DNA of 12,594 nucleotides from Acidimicrobiales bacterium (GTDB lineage Bacteria > Actinomycetota > Acidimicrobiia > Acidimicrobiales > Palsa-688): assembly GCA_019241495.1 (NCBI GenBank), contig JAFAWZ010000241.1, forward strand, positions 1 to 12,594. Reading direction: 5' to 3'. Positions 5,030 to 11,517 of this stretch are shown piece after piece (positions within the stretch are counted from its first letter, which is position 1; each line of letters starts with the position of its first letter). The notes beneath the pieces were generated by a model. The model did no database searches. It was not told the DNA's origin and saw only the letters and a program-made list of their open reading frames with translations. The position numbers were made by a program, and so were the translations under genes.

Positions 5030-6582
5030 CCGACGAGGAGCTGCTCAACCAGTTGCGGCGCACCCTGCGCGAGCGAGCCACAGGCCTGCGCCCCGGTCCG
5101 GGCCGCCTACCCTGGCCCGAGCTCACTGGGCCAGAACTGGCTGGGACAGAGCTCGCTGGACCCGAGCTCCCCGTAACGAGACGTCGACTCCTAAGGCGGG
5201 CCTCCCGGCCAACTATCTCAAGCGACAGCCGGTCCGGGCCGGATGGCGAGGCTTACGACCGGGACCCGACGGGCCGTATGCGCGCTCTGCAGGTCGGGCA
5301 ACGCCGCCCATTGGTGGTTGCCGGAGCAGTCGTCGCAGTGGCGGCTGGAATCGCCGCCGCAGTGGGGCTAGCCGTCTCTGGTCCGGGCCACTCGAAGGTG
5401 ACCTACGCCAACCAGTCCCCCGCCCCGGCCCCCACCGGGCCGGCCGCGACGAGCCCGACGCCTGCACCCGCGGCGTCCACGACCACGGCGCCCCCGCCGA
5501 TCCCAACGGTTCCGGTTCCCACCGGGTTCCAGCCGCTTTCGGTCACCTTCGTGTCCGCCCGGACCGGCTGGGCCTTCGGCCAGTACCCGTGCGGCAGTGG
5601 TCTGTGCCCGACCATGGCCGTTACCACCGACGGCGGCGTCACCTGGTCGGCCCGTCCCGCTCCGACCGTTCCCACCGACCAGAGCACGGACGGCTCGACA
5701 TCGGCGGCCGTGCGTTTCGCCGACGCTCTCGACGGGTGGGTCACTACGCCGACCCGCCTGTGGTCGACCCACGACGGTGGCTACCACTGGGCATCGGTGC
5801 CAAGCCCGGCCGGAGCGAACGGGCGCATCGTCGATCTGGAAGCGGCCGGCGCGACGGCCTACCTGGTCACCCTCAGCACAACCTCACCCACCGAGTCGGT
5901 CTACTCGACTCCGGCTACCTCCGACCATTGGTCGGCCTCCTCTGTGCATCCCCAGGTCGGTGCCGGGCCCGTCCCCCGCGCCCAGCTGGTCCTGTTCGGG
6001 CCCAACGGTTGGCTCGTCGACGTAGACCGCACCACCACCGGCGGCGCCCACCTCGTCCCGGGGGCCGGCTGGCAGGATTGGATGCCACCCTGCGCTACCG
6101 CCAACGGGCCCGGGCTGCTCGCCGCCGCCTCTCCCACCGACCTGGCAGCGATCTGCGAGGAAGGTACGTGGGGCACGCCCGACCCGGGCACCGAGCCCAA
6201 CCAGCAATGGCTGTTTCGCTCATCCGACGGAGGTGCATCCTTCCAGGCCGTGGGCGCCCTGCCCGGGTCACCGAGCTCCGGATCACCGAGTACCGGATCA
6301 CCGAGTACCGGGTCGGCCGGGGAGGTCTACTCGGCCACGGTCGCCCCCGGAATGCCGCTCACCGTCGTGGTCGCCACGAACAACGGCTTGGTCGCCACCT
6401 TCGACGGCGGCCTCACCTGGGGATCGGTCTACCCCTCCCCTTCCAGCGGACCCAACGTGGGTGCAGACTTCGTAGGCTTCACCACCTCCTCGCAAGGCCT
6501 CGCCATCCTCGGCAACGGAACCGGGACCACCATGCTCATGACCCGCGACGGGGGTCACACCTGGAGCAAGGTGAGCTTCTAG
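5026..6582 (+). CDS. Single-pass membrane protein with extracellular Asp-box beta-propeller, putative anti-sigma/sensor
   Basis: No named family is recognised for the whole 518-residue protein. The ATG overlaps the sigma stop (ATGA). Residues 1-27, MTDEELLNQLRRTLRERATG..., resemble the short cytoplasmic head of proteins encoded next to SigE-family sigma factors; there is no HxxxCxxC zinc anti-sigma motif. Then come four PELxG-type repeats (31-50), an Arg-rich stretch, one membrane helix (about 96-118) and a Pro/Ala/Thr linker (129-168). The outside part (about 169-518) has five Asp-box motifs of the form xxDGGxTW: 200-207, 248-255, 399-406, 458-465 and 506-513, typical of BNR/YCF48-like propellers. 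Cys189/194 and Cys356/377 could form disulfides. Likely role by context: hold the sigma factor at the membrane and release it on an external signal. Ligand unknown. Confidence 0.8.
   Translation: MTDEELLNQLRRTLRERATGLRPGPGRLPWPELTGPELAGTELAGPELPVTRRRLLRRASRPTISSDSRSGPDGEAYDRDPTGRMRALQVGQRRPLVVAGAVVAVAAGIAAAVGLAVSGPGHSKVTYANQSPAPAPTGPAATSPTPAPAASTTTAPPPIPTVPVPTGFQPLSVTFVSARTGWAFGQYPCGSGLCPTMAVTTDGGVTWSARPAPTVPTDQSTDGSTSAAVRFADALDGWVTTPTRLWSTHDGGYHWASVPSPAGANGRIVDLEAAGATAYLVTLSTTSPTESVYSTPATSDHWSASSVHPQVGAGPVPRAQLVLFGPNGWLVDVDRTTTGGAHLVPGAGWQDWMPPCATANGPGLLAAASPTDLAAICEEGTWGTPDPGTEPNQQWLFRSSDGGASFQAVGALPGSPSSGSPSTGSPSTGSAGEVYSATVAPGMPLTVVVATNNGLVATFDGGLTWGSVYPSPSSGPNVGADFVGFTTSSQGLAILGNGTGTTMLMTRDGGHTWSKVSF
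5116..5175 (+). repeat. Four 15-bp coding repeats (PELTG-PELAG-TELAG-PELPV)
   Basis: Four degenerate 15-bp units in frame encode the pentapeptides at residues 31-50 of the propeller protein, in its cytoplasmic part just before an Arg-rich segment. Loss or gain of a unit would keep the frame, so the length may vary between strains. Confidence 0.8.
6268..6312 (+). repeat. Three 15-bp coding repeats (Gly-Ser-Pro-Ser linker)
   Basis: Three nearly identical 15-bp units (TCACCGAGTACCGGA with small changes) encode a GSPSSGSPSTGSPSTGS loop at about residues 414-430. It falls between the third and fourth Asp boxes, in a place where propeller blades usually have surface loops. The length is even in codons and could expand or contract without a frameshift. 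Confidence 0.85.
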
Positions 6583-6603
6583 ATATCTGAGCTTCTAGAT
6601 ATC
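6572..6603. repeat. Perfect 16-bp tandem duplication carrying the stops of two convergent genes
   Basis: TGAGCTTCTAGATATC occurs at 6572-6587 and 6588-6603. The CTAG in the first copy supplies the TAG of the plus-strand propeller gene (6580-6582); the CTAG in the second supplies the minus-strand TAG of the hydroxylase gene (6595-6597). No convincing terminator hairpin separates the two genes; only 12 bases lie between the stops. Confidence 0.93.
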
Positions 6604-8961
6604 AGCTCCGGCCGCCTCCGGTGCCTCGGTGCTGGGGCCGGGCAGGCGGTCGAACGCGGCGGGCGGCTCGCTCCAGGGAACCTGAGGTCCACCTGACCTG
6701 GCCTGCTGAATGGCCTCCCAAACCCGCTGCGGGGTGCAGGGCATGGCGATGTGGCGAACCCCTAGGTGGGACACGGCATCGACGACCGCGTTGTGGACCG
6801 AGGGGGTCGATCCAATGGTGCCCGACTCCCCGATGCCCTTGGCCCCCAGGATGTTGCGGAACGTAGCGGTCTCGGTGTTGTAGGTCTCGAAGCTCGGGAA
6901 CTCGGCCGCGCTCGGCATGGCGTAGTCGGCCAGGTTACCGGTCAACGGATTGCCCTCTCGGTCGAACACGACCGCCTCCCACAACGCCTGAGCCATGCCC
7001 TGGGCGATCCCACCGTGCTGCTGCCCGGCTACCAACAACGGGTTGACGATGCGTCCGCAGTCGTCCACCGCGACGTGGCGGACGGGGCGCACCTGGCCCG
7101 TCTCGGTGTCCACCTCCACCACCGACACATGGGCTCCGAAGGGGAAGGTGGCCCCTTCCGACTTGTAGTCCACCTCGGCCAGGAGGCCGCCCTCACCGGC
7201 AGCCACCGCGACCTCGCCCCATGTCAGGGTCCGCGATGGCACACCAGCCACCCCGAGGCGGCCGTTGTCGTGCACGACCACATCGTCGGGACTGGCTTCG
7301 AGCTCGGCCGCGGCCAGCTCCCGGGCCAGGCGAAGGACCTCCTCGGTGGCGGTCAGCACCGCGCTGCCGCCGAGCTGCAACGAACGCGACCCCCCTGTCC
7401 CGCCACCGCGCGGCACGACCGCGGTATCGGACTGGACGAAGCGGATGTCCTCGATCGGGATACCCAGCCGGTCGGCCACGATCATGGCGAACGCCGTGGC
7501 GTGGCCCTGTCCGTGGGCCGAGGTGCCGACCTTGATGGTCGCCGTCCCGTCGGCGTGCACCTCGACCGAGCTGAACTCACCGCCCCCTCCGCCCGCGGTG
7601 ATCTCGACGTAGGCACCGAGCCCGATCCCGATCTGCCACCGGTCGCCCGACTCCCGCCGGGCGGCCTGCTGTGCCCGCAGCTCCTCGTAGCCGGCGATGC
7701 GTACCACCTCGTCCAGGGCCACCGCGTAGTCACCGGTGTCGTAGGGCGTGCCCATCACCGTGGTGTACCCGGCGTCGAAGGGAGGCAGGAAATTGCGCCG
7801 GCGGATCTCGACTGGATCGATGCCGAGCTCGACCGCGGCGATGTCCATCATCCGCTCGAGAAACTCCGCCGCCTCCGGGCGCCCGGCGCCGCGGAACGCG
7901 CCCATCGGCGTGGTGTTGGTCACCGCGACGGCCACGTCGTAGAGGATTCGGGGGATGGCATAGACGCCCTGGGCCATGGTGCGGGTGGGGCCGATGGCGA
8001 GTGCGCCCCCGAAGCCCGCGTAGGCGCCCGCGTCGGCCAGCACCCGGCAATGCATGCCGGTGATGCGCCCGTCAGCGTCGAAGCCCATCTCTATCCACTG
8101 GACCTGGCCCCGGCCGTGCGGCATCGACACGAGGTTCTCGGACCGCTGCTGCACCCACGTGACGGGCCGACCGAGGGTCCGGGCGGCCGCTATGACCGCC
8201 GAGTGCTCGGAGCCCAGGCCCGCCTTGGCACCGAAGCCGCCGCCTACGTGAGGGGCCACCACCCGGACCTCCCCGCGGCCGTAGCCCACGTTCTTGCCGA
8301 TGGAGCGAACGAAGCCGTGAGGCATCTGGGTGGAGACATGAACGGTGAGCTTGTACTCGTCGCCCGGTCCCCCTGGCACGGCGGCGATGGCGTCACCTTC
8401 CATGGGCACTACGGCCACACGCTGGTTCTCCACCCGGGCCCGCACCACGTGGACCGCACCCTCCAGCGGATCGGGGCCGCCTCCGGACATGCCCGCCACC
8501 ACGTTGGTCCCGAGCTGTTCGAATTGGAGGGGGGCGCCGTCCGCCACGGCCTCCTGCATGTCGGTCACGGCGTCGAGCGGCTCGTAGTCGACCACCACCG
8601 CCTCCGCCGCGTCCATGGCTTGGGTCTCGGTCTCGGCGACGATCAACGCCACCGGCTCCCCGACGAAGCGCACCTTGTCCAGGGCCAGCGGGGGCCGGGC
8701 ACACGCCTCGTTCAGGACCATGAAGGCGTGAAAGGGGGCGACGCCGAGGTCCGAAGCGGTGAAGATGGCCACCACTCCAGGAAGCTGGGCCGCCTCCGAG
8801 GAGTCTATGCCGTTCAACCGGGCATGGGCCATGGGCGAGCGGACGAAGATGGCATGCAGCATGCCGGGATGTTGCAGGTTGCCAACGTAGGTTCCCCGAC
8901 CGGTCAGGAGGTCGGGGTCTTCGACACGGCGAACGCGGTTACCAAGGATCGAGCCGGGCAT
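6595..8961 (-). CDS. Molybdenum hydroxylase large subunit (CoxL/XdhA-like, form II-type)
   Basis: Catalytic subunit of the xanthine dehydrogenase/CO dehydrogenase/aldehyde oxidase family, which binds the molybdopterin cofactor and hydroxylates carbon centres with water. The 788 residues show the N-terminal hammerhead domain (GNRVRRVEDPDLLTGRGTYV, 7-26), VGGGFGAKAG (239-248), GAFRGAGR (354-361), HGQGHATA (483-490) and GAKGIGESG (706-714), where Glu712 is the expected catalytic base. GAFRGAGR resembles the AYRGAGR of so-called form II CoxL and lacks the Cys of true CO dehydrogenase (AYxCSFR), so CO oxidation is unlikely; the substrate is unknown. The [2Fe-2S] and FAD subunits normally encoded next to it are not in the window. 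It follows thpR by 45 bases, so it may be transcribed with it, and it converges on the sigma/propeller pair. Confidence 0.92.
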   Translation of the reverse strand: MPGSILGNRVRRVEDPDLLTGRGTYVGNLQHPGMLHAIFVRSPMAHARLNGIDSSEAAQLPGVVAIFTASDLGVAPFHAFMVLNEACARPPLALDKVRFVGEPVALIVAETETQAMDAAEAVVVDYEPLDAVTDMQEAVADGAPLQFEQLGTNVVAGMSGGGPDPLEGAVHVVRARVENQRVAVVPMEGDAIAAVPGGPGDEYKLTVHVSTQMPHGFVRSIGKNVGYGRGEVRVVAPHVGGGFGAKAGLGSEHSAVIAAARTLGRPVTWVQQRSENLVSMPHGRGQVQWIEMGFDADGRITGMHCRVLADAGAYAGFGGALAIGPTRTMAQGVYAIPRILYDVAVAVTNTTPMGAFRGAGRPEAAEFLERMMDIAAVELGIDPVEIRRRNFLPPFDAGYTTVMGTPYDTGDYAVALDEVVRIAGYEELRAQQAARRESGDRWQIGIGLGAYVEITAGGGGGEFSSVEVHADGTATIKVGTSAHGQGHATAFAMIVADRLGIPIEDIRFVQSDTAVVPRGGGTGGSRSLQLGGSAVLTATEEVLRLARELAAAELEASPDDVVVHDNGRLGVAGVPSRTLTWGEVAVAAGEGGLLAEVDYKSEGATFPFGAHVSVVEVDTETGQVRPVRHVAVDDCGRIVNPLLVAGQQHGGIAQGMAQALWEAVVFDREGNPLTGNLADYAMPSAAEFPSFETYNTETATFRNILGAKGIGESGTIGSTPSVHNAVVDAVSHLGVRHIAMPCTPQRVWEAIQQARSGGPQVPWSEPPAAFDRLPGPSTEAPEAAGADI

Positions 8962-8980
8962 GGGCCAAACATACCGTCCA

Positions 8981-9024
8981 TTTGCTAATGAGCGCGCTGG
9001 CCTTTGCTAAAGAGCGCGCTGGCC
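8981..9024. repeat. Near-perfect 22-bp tandem duplication at the thpR 3' end
   Basis: Two 22-bp units (8981-9002 and 9003-9024) differ at one base: TTTGCTAAT against TTTGCTAAA, each followed by GAGCGCGCTGGCC (with the shared AG/GCGC core). The right copy encodes the last residues and the TAG (9007-9009) of thpR; the left copy fills half of the 45-bp gap before the hydroxylase ATG. Confidence 0.9.
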
Positions 9025-9525
9025 GATCACCGCGTGCCCGATCATCGTGTGTCGGGCGCCATGGCGGCCCAGCTCGCTTCGCACCACGGCGATCTCGGTC
9101 ACCTCCCACTCGATGGGCGAGGACAGGACGGGGCTTGCCAACCCGGGGAGAGCTACCGGCTGGCGGGCACGGGCCAGGGTCAAGTGGCCCCGGAACGGCC
9201 TACCCTCTGGAGGGGCCAGATAGGCGGTGGCGTCAACCACGGCGGCGGCCAACCGATCCAGCCCGCTCACGGGCAGGACCCATACACGCTGGGCCAGGGC
9301 GGAGGGCACCGGCTCGCAGCGCGCCACGACCCGGTCAACACTTACCTCCCCCACCGCCGCCACCAGCCGGTCGGGATCCACCGATGCGAAGAAGCGGAGG
9401 GTCACGTGCCATTGGTCGCGGACCGTCCAGCGCAGGCCGGGTCGAGCCGGGCGGGCCAGGGCCGACACCTGTTCAACCAGCGTCGGCGGCGGCATCACCG
9501 CCACGAAGCAGCGCGCCCCGGGCAC
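9007..9525 (-). CDS. thpR: RNA 2',3'-cyclic phosphodiesterase (2H family)
   Basis: A 2H-phosphoesterase that opens 2',3'-cyclic phosphates at RNA ends and, in reverse, was first described as a 2'-5' RNA ligase; cytoplasmic. The 172 residues have the two catalytic histidine motifs HVTL (40-43) and HLTL (114-117), each in the expected strand, with RCFVAVMPP at the N-terminus. The GTG at 9525 lies nine bases after the cinA stop, with GGGGGAC in the cinA end as a distant ribosome-binding site, so the genes are surely co-transcribed. The last 15 or so residues are built from an HTMIG-HAVIG repeat and a tail written by the 22-bp duplication, so this end has probably changed recently. Family certain; the physiological RNA is unknown. 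Confidence 0.92.
   Translation of the reverse strand: MPGARCFVAVMPPPTLVEQVSALARPARPGLRWTVRDQWHVTLRFFASVDPDRLVAAVGEVSVDRVVARCEPVPSALAQRVWVLPVSGLDRLAAAVVDATAYLAPPEGRPFRGHLTLARARQPVALPGLASPVLSSPIEWEVTEIAVVRSELGRHGARHTMIGHAVIGQRAL
9025..9054. repeat. Imperfect 15-bp tandem repeat within thpR
   Basis: GATCACCGCGTGCCC (9025-9039) is followed by GATCATCGTGTGTCG (9040-9054), 11 of 15 bases alike. On the minus strand it encodes HTMIG-HAVIG, near the ThpR C-terminus. It abuts the 22-bp duplication. Confidence 0.6.
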
Positions 9526-9534
9526 GCCCGGTTC

Positions 9535-10797
9535 TCAGTCCCCCAACAGGCGGCGGCGCAGCAGATCGAGGGCCGAGATCGTGGCGATCTGACGCACCTG
9601 CTCACGAGAGCCCCGGCTGCCGATGCTGAACCGGTGGGCCGAGGGCCCGCCGATCGCGTCCCCGGCCAAGCCCACCCACACGGTGCCGATCGGCTCGCCG
9701 TCCTGTTCGCTCGGGCCGGCCACCCCGGTCAGAGCCAGGCCCACATCGGCGTCCAGCACGCGGGCCGCGCCCACCGCCATCTGGATGGCTGCAGGCTCCC
9801 TCACGACCGGTCCCTCCGACACCCCGAGGAGCGACCGTTTGGCTGCGCTGGCGTAGACGACCAACGAACCGCGAAACCATTCGCTCGCCCCGGGCACTAC
9901 CGTCAGGCGGCTCCCGACCAGGCCCCCGGTCAGGGACTCTGCGACGCCCAACGACAGACCCCGCGACGCGAGGAGCGCACCGACTGCGGCTTCCATGTTC
10001 ACCTCGTCGGCGCCGAAGATGGCCGGGCCGAGCAGGGCCCGCACCTCAGCTTCCACCTTGGCCACAAGCGACTCGGCCTCGTCCTGCGTGGGTGCCTTGG
10101 CCGTGATACGTACCTTGATCCCCTCTATACCCGAAGCGAGGAAAGCGATGGTCGGAGCGGGCTGGCCGTCGGCGTGGGCCCGGTCCAACTCGGCCATGTG
10201 AGGGCCGAGGAGCTCGTCGAGGGCTGACTCGGCCAGGCCCCAGGTCCGCAGCGTGCGCGAGAAGATGGTGGCGGCCTGGCCGGACTGGGCCACCAGGTCG
10301 GGGATCACGGCCCGGGCCACCATCTCCCGCATCTCGTGGGGCACGCCGGGTACGGCGTAGATGGAGCGGTCGCCCAGACGGCAGATGAGCCCGGGCGCCG
10401 TCCCCGCCACCTGGGGTATCACCGCGGCGCCCTTCGGCACCTCGGCCTGGCGCATGTTGTTGACCGGCATGGTGCGGCCCCGGGAGGAAAACATCTCCTC
10501 GATGCGCACCGCCACTTCCTCGTCCAGCTCCAGCGGGACGCCCAGCACCTCGGCTATGGCTTCGCGGGTTATGTCGTCCTTGGTCGGCCCGAGCCCCCCG
10601 CAGCACACCACCGCGTCGCTGCGGGCCAGAGCGGCCCGGATGCAAGCCACGATGCGGGCTTGATTGTCCCCCACCTTGGTCTGGTGGTGGGAGTCGATCC
10701 CCGCCGCGGCCAGCTGCTCGCCGATCCAGGCCGAGTTGGTGTCGACCACCTGACCGAGCAGGAGCTCGGTGCCCACCGCCAGTACCTCGCAGCGCAT
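9535..10797 (-). CDS. cinA: CinA family protein (nicotinamide-nucleotide amidase)
   Basis: CinA proteins combine an N-terminal MoCF-like domain (COG1058, ADP-ribose pyrophosphatase activity in some members) with a C-terminal NMN deamidase domain (COG1546); they recycle pyridine nucleotides and are linked by name to competence. From the ATG at 10797 there are 420 residues, the usual length. Visible are EVLAVGTELLLGQVVDTNS (4-22), CGGLGPTKDDITREA (66-80), YAVPGVPHEM (147-156), and in the C-terminal domain VAESLTGGLVGSRLT (285-299) and LTGVAGPS...GEPIGTVWVGL (356-377). The often-seen Cys of ESCTGG is Leu288. The frame is open 18 codons further upstream to a GTG at 10851, but those residues are unlike the family and lie in an inverted repeat. 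No clear Shine-Dalgarno precedes 10797. Confidence 0.95.
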   Translation of the reverse strand: MRCEVLAVGTELLLGQVVDTNSAWIGEQLAAAGIDSHHQTKVGDNQARIVACIRAALARSDAVVCCGGLGPTKDDITREAIAEVLGVPLELDEEVAVRIEEMFSSRGRTMPVNNMRQAEVPKGAAVIPQVAGTAPGLICRLGDRSIYAVPGVPHEMREMVARAVIPDLVAQSGQAATIFSRTLRTWGLAESALDELLGPHMAELDRAHADGQPAPTIAFLASGIEGIKVRITAKAPTQDEAESLVAKVEAEVRALLGPAIFGADEVNMEAAVGALLASRGLSLGVAESLTGGLVGSRLTVVPGASEWFRGSLVVYASAAKRSLLGVSEGPVVREPAAIQMAVGAARVLDADVGLALTGVAGPSEQDGEPIGTVWVGLAGDAIGGPSAHRFSIGSRGSREQVRQIATISALDLLRRRLLGD

Positions 10798-10820
10798 CAG
10801 TGGCGGCCGGAAGAACCCGC

Positions 10821-10907
10821 GAAAGAGAAGGGACGAACCTTCGTTGGGCACTCAACCGCTGCGGTGACACTTGACCCTTCCGAGCGAAGGTCCGTCCCTT
10901 CTCTTCC
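10821..10907. repeat. Inverted repeat with 23-bp arms between pgsA and cinA
   Basis: The left arm (10821-10843, beginning GAAAGAGAAGGGACGA) and the right arm (10885-10907, ending TCCCTTCTCTTCC) are complementary at 21 of 23 positions; the 41-base loop itself has the small palindrome ACCGCTGCGGT. It fills most of the 141-bp gap between the pgsA stop and the chosen cinA start. No T-run follows the stem on the minus strand, so it is not a simple terminator. It may be a palindromic intergenic repeat of the ERIC/BIME sort or an RNA processing hairpin. Confidence 0.85.
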
Positions 10908-10938
10908 AAGCTTCATTCTTGCGCCGCCTCTCACTGGA

Positions 10939-11517
10939 TCATGCTGCGGGTAGCTCGCCGCGGCCAGCCGTAGCGCTGTCGAGTAGGTATTGGGCCCCGC
11001 TCAGGACGGCCAGCGCGACTGCGCCCCACAGTATGTAGTGGCCGATCCACAGATGGTGCTGGCCGGTCGCCGGCATCAGGATCAGCCCCACCGCCAGGTC
11101 CTGGGTCGCCGTCTTCAGCTTGGCCAGGGGGCGGGCGGGGACAGACACGCCGTGGCGGGCCACGGCCGAGCGGTAGACGCTGATCACCAGCTCCCGGCCG
11201 CCGATGAGCATCACGGGCAGCCAGGAGGCCAGCCCGACCGCGGCCAGCGCGGCGAGGGCCCCGATGACTAGAACCTTGTCGGCCAGGGGGTCCAAGAAGG
11301 CGCCCGACGTGGTGGCACCCTGCCGTCGGGCCACCCAGCCGTCGAGGAAGTCGGTGCTGGCCACGGCCAACCAGGCGGTTGCCGCCACCCAGGAGACCTT
11401 CAGGTCGATGATCAGGAGGAGCATCAACGGGGTGGCGAGGATGCGCACCACCGTGATCGCGTTGGCCGGGGTGGCCACCGCGGAGGAATGGAACCTGCCT
11501 CCCACCTTCGTCGCCAT
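10939..11517 (-). CDS. pgsA: CDP-diacylglycerol-glycerol-3-phosphate 3-phosphatidyltransferase
   Basis: An integral membrane CDP-alcohol phosphatidyltransferase that makes phosphatidylglycerophosphate from CDP-diacylglycerol and glycerol 3-phosphate, the first step to phosphatidylglycerol and cardiolipin. The 192 residues have the family motif with Asp56, Asp59, Gly60, Ala63, Arg64, Gly72, Asp76 and Asp80, and several hydrophobic segments (about 22-38, 43-55, 82-108, 140-150, 160-178). The spacing between the AR pair and the Gly is seven residues, one fewer than the textbook eight. The ATG at 11517 shares its A with the rimO stop (TGATG), so translation is coupled; the frame runs 21 codons further upstream, but inside rimO. 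Position beside rimO and cinA supports pgsA over other CDP-alcohol transferases. Confidence 0.92.
   Translation of the reverse strand: MATKVGGRFHSSAVATPANAITVVRILATPLMLLLIIDLKVSWVAATAWLAVASTDFLDGWVARRQGATTSGAFLDPLADKVLVIGALAALAAVGLASWLPVMLIGGRELVISVYRSAVARHGVSVPARPLAKLKTATQDLAVGLILMPATGQHHLWIGHYILWGAVALAVLSGAQYLLDSATAGRGELPAA

Noticed and set aside
6595..8961. Aerobic CO dehydrogenase large subunit (true CoxL)
   Set aside because: The AYxCSFR active-site loop with its Cys is absent; GAFRGAGR is present and no coxM/coxS lies nearby.
6766..8988. A 740-codon plus-strand frame opposite the hydroxylase gene
   Set aside because: It is a mirror of the strongly GC-biased codons of the real gene. 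Its product is His/Gly/Arg-rich without domains, while the minus frame has clear catalytic motifs.
11487..11510. GGAACC followed by CGTC near the pgsA start, resembling an ECF promoter on the plus strand
   Set aside because: The spacer is only about 13 bases and no plus-strand gene follows.
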